From positions 1 through 26,350 of IMG/VR virus record IMGVR_UViG_3300006874_000114: a stretch of DNA of 26,350 nt; one strand, given 5' to 3'. Below are positions 8,601-14,307 of the stretch, one piece after another. The notes beneath the pieces were generated by a model that saw only the letters and a program-made list of their open reading frames with translations, was not told where the DNA came from and did no database searches. Within the stretch, counting starts at the first letter, position 1. Every line of letters starts with the position of its first letter. The DNA is from a virus. The position numbers were made by a program, and so were the translations under genes.

Positions 8601-11600
8601 CTCAACCAAAGCTGTAATTAACTGGAGCCCGGCCGTAGAAACTTTTACAGACTCTTTAGGAGTTACGTCCACCATTCCTTATAGATTTTTAGGTGGATAC
8701 AAAGTTATTCATGCTTTACGAGGTAAAAATAAATTTGATACAGAGACTGTCATAGTTCCTGCAGGTCAAAATACTTTAGAGGTTTTGGGAGTTGAAGCTG
8801 GAACTTATAGAATTACGGTTATAACTTTAAATGATGGTGATCCTCAAACAGAATCACTACCTAAAAATGTTACAAGAACCATATTTACAGTTCCTCCTCA
8901 AACCAGCAGAATTAGTAGGGTAAGCAAGGGTGGTTTTATTACTTCTCCTGTCTCTTTTAATTCGTCTTCAGGGCTACTAACTATAGAAAACGCTTTATAT
9001 AGTTACAGCCCTCCTTCAGGCGTAGATTTTTTCTCTACTGCCGGAAGTCCATTATTTAACCAACAAGATTTTTCTTCTCTGGCTGACGGAGAGACTGGGT
9101 ACTTTTTCTACGACGCATCGTCTGCTGAAGCAGGATCAGACCCTTGGAAAGCGGTCCAACTTCACATAGATAATACAAATGAAGATCCTGACGGAAATAT
9201 TACTCGTTTTACTTATATTAAAGACTTAGGGTCTTTAACTAATGGATTAACAGCTATTTCAGGAACAGTAAATACAGTTTTTGGTAGTAATATTGTTACA
9301 GGCTCTTCCACTACATTTACTTCTGATTTTTCTGAAGGTGATTTTATCAAAGTTTCGGCAAACTCTTCTGCGGGAACGGAAGTCGCTGAATCTGAATATA
9401 GAGAAATTGTAGAAATAACCGATAATGAAACTATGGTTGTTAAGTACCCATTTTTACGTACTCAAACAGCAAAATTTGGTTTTAAACAAACAGTAGCTCC
9501 CGACTTTTCAAAAGATGTAATTCTCGCAGAAATAAGCAGAGCCGGAAATATTTATTCAGCTGATATTTTCGTACAGACCAAAGGAGACGACGGTTATGTA
9601 GTTAATTTTTCTAATGAAGCGGTGTCTTTTTCTTCAGATACAGATGAGTCGGTCAGTCCAACAGAATATAACGTAATATCTTTCGATAATTCTGGTACTA
9701 CAGTACAGGTAAGCAAGGGTGCTAATCTTCTTTCTGCTACTTCAGGTTCTCCTGGCCCTGGAGAATTCAATCTTAGTGTCAATGCACAAAACAATATACA
9801 AGCGGGAACGATTACTCATACAGGGTCGACAGCGACTGTAGGAAATGCAAGCTTATTTAGCGCTACAGAATTAGAAGCTTCTATACAATTTTTAATCAGT
9901 GTAGAAGGGTTAGTAACTTTTACAAAAGATCAAACTTTTACCAAAGCTATTAGAGGAACTAGAAGCGCGGGAAGATGGAATGTTCCTGTAACTAATTTAC
10001 CAAGCACTTCTGCAGCCGCTCAAAGTGCTTGGGATGCTTGGTCAGATCGTCCAGGCAGTCCCTCTAAAGGCGACCAAGTATTTTTCTATACGGGCTTAGA
10101 AGCAAATCCCACAGGTCAGGTCGTATGGATTTACGATGGAACAGCTTGGAATGAGCAAAACGAAGTCATTAGCGGAGATTTAGTAGTTACGGGAACTATT
10201 AGATCTGACAAAATTGCGGCAAATCAAATTACCGCTGCTCTAATAGCTGCAAATCAAATCTATGCCGCGTTAATTGCATCAAATAGTGTTGTAGCTCGTC
10301 ATGTTAGTTCTAGCTCTATAGTGGCTACGTTAATGACGGTAGACTTAATTAATGCTGATCATATTCTTGCAAATAGTATCACTGCAGAATTAATAGCAGC
10401 AAATCAAATTACCGCCGATCTAATAGCGGCAAATCAAATTACCGCCGATCTAATAGCGGCAAATCAAATTACCGCCAATCAAATAGCGGCGAATCAGATT
10501 ACCGCCGATCAAATAGCGGCAGGGTCGATTACTGCCGACGCTATAACCTCTAACTCAATAGTATCTACAATAATGTTTGCTAATACTGTAGATGCAAATG
10601 CTATAACCGTTGCAGAGCTTTCAGCAATTAGTGCCGATTTTGGTACTATGACTGCAGGAAGCATGAGAAATTCCGGAGTAAATTCAATTCCTGATGCGAA
10701 TTCAGCGCCTTCAGGCAGTGAATCAGGGGCACACATTGACCTTAATAATGGAAGATTTGTTTTTGGAGACGTATCTCAATATATTTTATGGGACGGAACC
10801 GATTTAACTCTTTCTGGAGTTACGATCGATGAGAATGCAATTATTAATGCCGCTTCTGGCATACCTTTTATTCAAGATTCCGGAACTCAGGAAGGTGCAA
10901 ATGTTCCAACACTTAATTTCGGAACAAACCTATCTCTTTCAGTAACGGGCGCCTCTCCAGATTTTGTAGCTACTATCGATGGTCTTTCTGATACAGGCAT
11001 TCGAGGACTTTTTTCAGGTGGAACCGGTATTACTTATACTTCTTCTACAGGTAATATTGCCCTCACAAACAGCTCTCTCACGGTTAACTCAAGGACTGTA
11101 GCTCTTGGAAGTTCTATAACTCTTGTAACTGATGACATAAACGAAGATGGCTCTCCCACAAATCTTTGGTTTACAAATACTCGTGCTCAAGCAGCAATCA
11201 CCGCAGGGTCCGGCATGACAAAATCAGCGGGAACTCTGAATGTAATAGGCGGAGACGGGATTACTGCAAATGCCGACAATATTGTTGTAGATTCTACTGT
11301 TGTTAGAACTTCTGGAGCCCAAACTATTGCTGGGAATAAGACTTTTAGTAATAGTATTGTAATTCAAGGCGATCTTACTGTGTCAGGTACTACCACTACA
11401 ATTAATACTGAGACAGTCAATATCGCTGATAATATTATACTTCTCAATAGTAATTTTACGGGAACTAATCCTACAGAAAGCGCGGGTATCGAAGTCGAGA
11501 GAGGCACTCAGCCAAACGTATTATTTCAATATAAAGAAAGCGGCGTAGGTATAACAGGGGATTTAGCTGCGGGCTGGTCTGTAGGAACTTCTCGACTTGA

Positions 11601-13239
11601 AGCCACAGGATTTTACGGAACCTTTTATGGTGATGGTTCCAATATGACGGGAGTAGATGCAGATAGTCTTTCAGGACTTTCTACCGCTGACCTGGCAGAA
11701 GACCCCAGTGCGACTGTAACCTCCAAAACGATGTATTATACAGATGCTCGTGCTCAAGCAGCAATTAGCGGAGGTAGTGGTTTAACTAAATCGGGAGGAA
11801 CTCTTAATGTAGGCGCTGGCAGTGGAATTTCTGTAGCAGCAGATTCTGTAGCAGTTGATGGTACTGTTTTAAGAACTACTACTAACTTCGGTGGAGATGT
11901 TTCCGGAGCTTATAACGCAATTGTGGTTGCAAATGATTCTCATACTCACGATACTCGATACTACACAGAAACAGAGTCAGATAGTAGATATGTTCGTTCC
12001 GATGCTACAAACACTACTCTCGGAATTAGATTTCAGTCTAACAACGTTTTAGATTCAGCTTCAGGCACACAAGCCTCTTTAGAAGTTTTCCAAGACCAGG
12101 CGGGAGAAGATGCTTTTATGGCTTTTCATGTTGGCAACGACTATGCTCTTTATTTCGGGCTAGATGGAGCTTCAAATGATTTGGCAGTTGGTGGTTGGTC
12201 TATGGGTGCTGTTAAATATAAAGTTTGGCATGAAGGAAATGATGGACCAACTTCAGGATTAAATGCTGATTTACTTGACAATCAACACGGGTCTTATTAT
12301 TACCCTGCAAGTAATCCTGATGGCTATACTTCACATCCCGCTGCTAATAACAGTCAAATTAATATTATAGCTGGAAGTGGGTTATCTGGCGGAGCTGCTT
12401 TTAATCTTGACCAATCAGCGGCTGAAGATATAACTATAGATCTTGATATAGCTACTTCAACGAGTCGTGGTGGGATACTTATTGGGTTTACTCAAAGTCA
12501 AAAAGACTATCCGATAGTTTTAGATGGAAATTCGAGAGCTTATGTAAACGTTCCTTGGACAGATACAGTATATTCTCTTCCATTAGCATCAAGCAGCCTT
12601 AGAGGCGGAGTGAAGATAGGTTATGCTCAAAACGCTAAAAATTATCCAGTCGTACTCTCAAACGAGCAGATGTATGTAAACGTTCCTTGGACAGACACCG
12701 TATATTCTCTTCAGACTAATAACGTTACAAATGCAAGTGTATCTGGAAATACTCTTACTTTGAGTAGAGAGAACGCTGGTGACGTAACTTTTACAGCCTC
12801 CGAGTACTCCCTTCCATTAGCATCGAGCAGCCTTAGAGGCGGAGTGAAGATAGGTTATGCTGAAAACGGTAAAAATTACCCCGTTGAACTTTCAAACGAG
12901 CAGATGTATGTAAACGTTCCTTGGACAGACACAGACACCAATACTACATATACCGCTAACAATGGGGTAAAACTTACCGGTACAGTCTTTGAACTCGATG
13001 CAGTAACCCAATCAGTAACTTTTGATATTCTAACGGCCACTGAAATTAGAGCAGATTTTATTGGAGTAAATCAAATTAATGCCACTTTAATTGCAGCCAA
13101 TAGTATTACAGCAAATCAACTAGAAATCTCGAACAATACTGATGGACAAAGTAGTAGTATGTTTTTTAACTCAAATGGAAGCATACGTATTTATGATGCC
13201 TCCGGAACTTTACGCGTAAAAATAGGAAACTTAGCTTAA
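5620..13239 (+). CDS. J: Giant central tail-tip / host specificity protein, lambda gpJ-like with fused fibre
   Basis: A 2,539-residue homologue of lambda J (1,132 residues), the tail-tip hub and receptor-binding protein. The conserved hub occupies roughly residues 1-970: GTITDLISEGEIEGVVGG near the start, YHLRGKKIAVPDNY at about 505, WVFYDILTNTRYGLGDF at about 563, and FGCTSQGQARR at about 724. An insertion at about 85-200 is absent from lambda. Residues 970-1090 look like a fibronectin-III domain, as in lambda J. The remainder replaces the short lambda C-terminus: beta-rich segments, an array of five-residue repeats (1530-1674), a module beginning DLTVSGTTTTINTETVNIAD, two RAQAAI-containing units, a YVNVPWTDT repeat region (about 2280-2440), and a second pentad array (about 2468-2503). 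The ribosome binding site AAGGA precedes the ATG. The fused C-terminal part probably serves as the fibre that contacts the host. Confidence 0.92.
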   Translation: MPKITENQYGTITDLISEGEIEGVVGGQSGIYYNGVALSSEETVISLQGGLRFIDVSGTSITNANGLFAGIDLAGRGPDKYIQIQGAGRATTLDSNVSAGSDEITVATSNFFLEKHTKHFRSDARKVSIIDNVKHTLRIEGAGPDGRDYAGVITGFTGSFDEIATIYPPIGTSVSSGAAVSVDEVKKLVSIGSSDTATLDSAVETDVTQARAKLSSGSTNSSFINNQNDNTTYDNAWSYVKRGSITQLPFRMSNNTPSASYIIGVGQDLSFCSLGTIGGNQAPTPISSTSFNFGQNSVQEIDKLQVDIEFPGGLQLNGRDGESRNAYAEFQIILLYKTSSTQSNFTKELIHGFDYGGSDFIDGINLGGTYYWEKGDGETSSAYDKFDQYKNFYERKNSGRYRRDVPKGSRGDALISKKGQNTSFIVSYEIDLKDYKPLFDWQIEIRRVSPSKVGEYTYNNNSFIAKAVIKSVTASITDLFSYPGTAYAVSAFSAKDFSSPPSRAYHLRGKKIAVPDNYITREELSSNQAEYTRNSSTGDRESSYQPWTGGFRQELVYTNNPAWVFYDILTNTRYGLGDFLKTSDIDIFALYQIGRYCDELVPDGKGGLEPRFSCNVYLKSQEEAYKVLKDLNSTFRSMMFWIDGKITSVQDKPKEPVYTFTQGNVENGLFDYSYTGQRARINQVNVSWNDPTQFYKQTVLTIDDTANIISQNRVVSKDIVAFGCTSQGQARRVGNWHLATDTKETEIVSFTTSINASFLRPGDIINVQDKNNLNIEASGRVSTGSTTTSINLDRLVDFPGSGTLGTECNLYLIFTEPSFFLQQESATINGQTYERGALLLEDSSAQPLIGEQQGINLLDDNGDPVVVQYSKNTRVEVKEITNSGTSASTITVLGAFTSAPEQDTIWAISRQEDVSTQEIKEFRIAGITEENGYKYSIAATQYLREKFDEIEIDKPVFTTKYVAEAGRDEIPPEVGTVSVVLENTGSFGEESVGSSTKAVINWSPAVETFTDSLGVTSTIPYRFLGGYKVIHALRGKNKFDTETVIVPAGQNTLEVLGVEAGTYRITVITLNDGDPQTESLPKNVTRTIFTVPPQTSRISRVSKGGFITSPVSFNSSSGLLTIENALYSYSPPSGVDFFSTAGSPLFNQQDFSSLADGETGYFFYDASSAEAGSDPWKAVQLHIDNTNEDPDGNITRFTYIKDLGSLTNGLTAISGTVNTVFGSNIVTGSSTTFTSDFSEGDFIKVSANSSAGTEVAESEYREIVEITDNETMVVKYPFLRTQTAKFGFKQTVAPDFSKDVILAEISRAGNIYSADIFVQTKGDDGYVVNFSNEAVSFSSDTDESVSPTEYNVISFDNSGTTVQVSKGANLLSATSGSPGPGEFNLSVNAQNNIQAGTITHTGSTATVGNASLFSATELEASIQFLISVEGLVTFTKDQTFTKAIRGTRSAGRWNVPVTNLPSTSAAAQSAWDAWSDRPGSPSKGDQVFFYTGLEANPTGQVVWIYDGTAWNEQNEVISGDLVVTGTIRSDKIAANQITAALIAANQIYAALIASNSVVARHVSSSSIVATLMTVDLINADHILANSITAELIAANQITADLIAANQITADLIAANQITANQIAANQITADQIAAGSITADAITSNSIVSTIMFANTVDANAITVAELSAISADFGTMTAGSMRNSGVNSIPDANSAPSGSESGAHIDLNNGRFVFGDVSQYILWDGTDLTLSGVTIDENAIINAASGIPFIQDSGTQEGANVPTLNFGTNLSLSVTGASPDFVATIDGLSDTGIRGLFSGGTGITYTSSTGNIALTNSSLTVNSRTVALGSSITLVTDDINEDGSPTNLWFTNTRAQAAITAGSGMTKSAGTLNVIGGDGITANADNIVVDSTVVRTSGAQTIAGNKTFSNSIVIQGDLTVSGTTTTINTETVNIADNIILLNSNFTGTNPTESAGIEVERGTQPNVLFQYKESGVGITGDLAAGWSVGTSRLEATGFYGTFYGDGSNMTGVDADSLSGLSTADLAEDPSATVTSKTMYYTDARAQAAISGGSGLTKSGGTLNVGAGSGISVAADSVAVDGTVLRTTTNFGGDVSGAYNAIVVANDSHTHDTRYYTETESDSRYVRSDATNTTLGIRFQSNNVLDSASGTQASLEVFQDQAGEDAFMAFHVGNDYALYFGLDGASNDLAVGGWSMGAVKYKVWHEGNDGPTSGLNADLLDNQHGSYYYPASNPDGYTSHPAANNSQINIIAGSGLSGGAAFNLDQSAAEDITIDLDIATSTSRGGILIGFTQSQKDYPIVLDGNSRAYVNVPWTDTVYSLPLASSSLRGGVKIGYAQNAKNYPVVLSNEQMYVNVPWTDTVYSLQTNNVTNASVSGNTLTLSRENAGDVTFTASEYSLPLASSSLRGGVKIGYAENGKNYPVELSNEQMYVNVPWTDTDTNTTYTANNGVKLTGTVFELDAVTQSVTFDILTATEIRADFIGVNQINATLIAANSITANQLEISNNTDGQSSSMFFNSNGSIRIYDASGTLRVKIGNLA
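10204..10641 (+). repeat. Array of about 29 pentapeptide-like units in the J-like protein
   Basis: Residues 1530-1674 of the J-like protein can be cut into an unbroken series of five-residue units of the form x-x-[I/V/L/M]-x-[A/S], for example NQITA, DLIAA, NSITA and ELIAA. The phase is kept for about 145 residues without insertion or deletion. Shifted by two residues, half of the units read ADLIA, which resembles the A(D/N)LxX consensus of pentapeptide-repeat beta-helices; the others read ANQIT, with Gln at the central position. A shorter array in the same phase occurs near the C-terminus. Repeats containing ITA/IAA are known in J-like proteins and phage fibres. The fold, whether a single quadrilateral helix or a trimeric rod, is not decided by the sequence. 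Confidence 0.8.
10401..10520 (+). repeat. 30-bp direct tandem repeat, four copies
   Basis: Four adjacent 30-base units encode NQITADLIAA or variants. The units at 10401-10430 and 10431-10460 are identical. The third differs at two positions and the fourth at three. An older copy at 10221-10250 differs at three. Identity at synonymous sites shows recent duplication rather than only protein-level constraint. The unit length equals two pentads, so gain or loss of a unit keeps both the reading frame and the five-residue phase. Confidence 0.92.
12577..12698 (+). repeat. 122-bp direct repeat in J, copy 1
   Basis: This stretch matches 12811-12932 with eight mismatches by eye over 122 bases, at an offset of 234 bases (78 codons). 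It encodes a block starting LPLASSSLRGGVKIGYA and ending in YVNVPWTDT. A partial older copy lies just upstream: bases 12541-12579 match 12673-12711 at all but two positions. Confidence 0.88.
12811..12932 (+). repeat. 122-bp direct repeat in J, copy 2
   Basis: Second copy of the block at 12577-12698. Three of the eight base differences change the protein (Gln to Glu, Ala to Gly, Val to Glu) and five are silent. The two copies are separated by a unique 112-base stretch encoding QTNNVTNASVSGNTLTLSR and neighbouring residues, so the second copy is not a simple adjacent tandem. Confidence 0.88.
13021..13128 (+). repeat. Second, C-terminal pentad array in the J-like protein
   Basis: Residues about 2468-2503 return to the pentad pattern seen at 1530-1674, with units such as TEIRA, DFIGV, NQINA, TLIAA and NSITA. 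They precede a short C-terminal domain of about 35 residues ending SGTLRVKIGNLA. The array thus flanks both ends of the fibre part of the protein. Confidence 0.75.
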
Positions 13240-13766
13240 TGTCAGGACATAGAATAACTAGAAAAACAGCAGAACTTGTTGCAATACCACCAACAACCTG
13301 GACGGTTCGTTCCATCAATTCTTTATTAGAGGAAGAATCTATAGTTAAAAACATTTATAATGTAGGATTAAACCAGCCCCTCTTAGAAAGTTTAAAACGA
13401 GATGGAATGATGAACCCCATCTTAGTAATGCCAAATTGGTATCCTATAGTTGGTAGTCAGCGCATAAGAGTGTTTCAAGAAATAAAAGAAACTGAGCCCG
13501 AACATCCTTGCTTAGGCCAGCTAGTAAGAGTAGCTCGATTTGAAAAAGAGTATTGGAATATGTACTATCTCTGGGGAGCCGACGAAAATTTTCGAAGTAA
13601 AGCAATTGCAGTTTGGTTTCAAACAGTAGAATTAGCCTGGAAAAGTATACACTATATGGAAACTGAAGACAAGAAAGGTTTTTCTATGCAAGAGTTTGAA
13701 GAAATTGGGGATAGGACCAAATGGAATATCTCAGAAGAAAATAGAAAAAAATACGCATTTAATTAG
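13239..13766 (+). CDS. ParB/sulfiredoxin-like domain protein in the tail operon
   Basis: A 175-residue protein of unknown role. Residues 48-85 (LLESLKRDGMMNPILVMPNW, then YPIVGSQRIRVFQ) resemble the N-terminal core of ParB/sulfiredoxin-fold proteins: a helix, G-x-x-x-P-[IL]-x-V, then [IV]-x-G-x-x-R-x-x-[AV]. The rest, rich in Trp and charged residues, matches nothing I recognise. There is no signal peptide or membrane segment. Its ATG overlaps the J stop (TAATG), so it is probably translated with J. The gene is the last before the promoter gap. A nuclease or nucleotide-binding role is known for some family members, but nothing here shows which activity, if any, is kept. It could also be a non-virion regulator. 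The domain call is moderate; the open reading frame itself is secure. Confidence 0.8.
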   Translation: MSGHRITRKTAELVAIPPTTWTVRSINSLLEEESIVKNIYNVGLNQPLLESLKRDGMMNPILVMPNWYPIVGSQRIRVFQEIKETEPEHPCLGQLVRVARFEKEYWNMYYLWGADENFRSKAIAVWFQTVELAWKSIHYMETEDKKGFSMQEFEEIGDRTKWNISEENRKKYAFN

Positions 13767-13800
13767 GGCTGTAAAACTACCCCCCACCAAAAAATAAATC

Positions 13801-13829
13801 TTGACATTAGGCTATTCAGTTGTTATAAT
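13801..13829 (+). promoter_or_regulatory. Perfect consensus sigma70 promoter
   Basis: TTGACA at 13801-13806 and TATAAT at 13824-13829 are separated by exactly 17 bases, the optimal consensus geometry. Transcription would begin near 13836, leaving a leader of about 50 bases before the ATG at 13888. It lies in the only intergenic gap above 100 bases in the window. The rest of the gap, 13767-13800, holds an AT-rich stretch and a run of six C and no recognisable element. Confidence 0.92.
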
Positions 13830-13847
13830 TTTTCCATAATCGCTGAA

Positions 13848-13864
13848 GTTTCAAACACTGAAAC
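13848..13864 (+). other. Small hairpin in the leader after the promoter
   Basis: GTTTCA (13848-13853) and TGAAAC (13859-13864) form a perfect 6-bp inverted repeat around the five-base loop AACAC. It falls in the predicted leader, 23 bases before the start codon at 13888 and about 12 bases after the predicted transcription start. It could be a 5' stabilising stem or an operator half-site pair. No T-run follows, so it is not a terminator. The short stem may be chance. Confidence 0.4.
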
Positions 13865-13887
13865 AAGATTCCCGGAAGCAATCCTCA

Positions 13888-14256
13888 ATGTCGTATACCC
13901 AGAGAGACTTATCGCCTCTAGTTCGTGGCGACGACTGGACGTTAAAACTTGTCTTAACGTCAGATAACGCTGTGCTCAATATTACTGGTTATACTTTCTG
14001 GTTCACTTTGAAAGAGAACGTAGACGATGCTGACCCAGGAGCCTTGCAAGTAACCGCCACACCCGACACTTCTTCCAGCCCTACAGAAGCTTCCCAAGGC
14101 ATTATTTATATAAAAGCCTCAAAAACATTGACGAACTCTCTCAACCCTAAAACTTATAATTATGATGTTCAGCAGGTTGACGGATCTGGAAATGTACAAA
14201 CCCTTTTAATAGGGAAAGTAAAAATAGTAAAAGATATAACTAGAAGCACTAGTTAA
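13888..14256 (+). CDS. Small structural protein, baseplate/fibre adaptor-like Ig-type domain
   Basis: A 122-residue protein made of a single predicted beta-sandwich domain. It begins MSYTQRDLSPLVRGDDWTLK, passes through ITGYTFWFTLKENVDDADPG, and ends NYDVQQVDGSGNVQTLLIGK plus a short tail. This pattern (RGD-W-L, FWFTLK, YDVQ, LLIGK) recurs in many phage tail proteins and recalls the N-terminal domain of baseplate upper proteins (BppU-type). The name is an inference. The same domain forms the first half of the 256-residue protein at 21133. Both genes open with the same nine bases, and a 21-base stretch (14151-14171 and 21393-21413) is identical. GGAAG lies nine bases before the ATG. It is the first gene behind the consensus promoter. 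Confidence 0.87.
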   Translation: MSYTQRDLSPLVRGDDWTLKLVLTSDNAVLNITGYTFWFTLKENVDDADPGALQVTATPDTSSSPTEASQGIIYIKASKTLTNSLNPKTYNYDVQQVDGSGNVQTLLIGKVKIVKDITRSTS

Positions 14257-14290
14257 GCCTTCACAAGGCAAAGAGCTTTCATAAAGAAAG
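14257..14290 (+). other. Two tandem hairpins between structural genes
   Basis: GCCTT-CAC-AAGGC (14257-14269) starts on the base after a stop codon. CTTTC-ATAAA-GAAAG (14276-14290) follows six bases later and can be extended by a G-T and an A-T pair. Neither is followed by a T-run, so they are not standard terminators. They lie just before the ribosome binding site AGGA of the next gene and could affect mRNA processing or translation. Confidence 0.5.
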
Positions 14291-14307
14291 TTGCTTAGGA
14301 AATTATA

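Noticed and set aside
10401-10520. 30-bp repeats that could suggest a CRISPR array
   Set aside because: The units are directly adjacent without spacers, are in frame within J, and encode a protein repeat.
12275-12303. TTGACA followed after 17 bases by TATTAC
   Set aside because: It lies deep inside the J coding sequence and the -10 matches only four of six bases. It is explained by codon use in AT-rich DNA.
13239-13766. Reading the ParB-like gene as a plasmid partition gene
   Set aside because: There is no ParA partner or parS-like repeats nearby, and the protein lacks a recognisable helix-turn-helix part. Only the short core resembles ParB.
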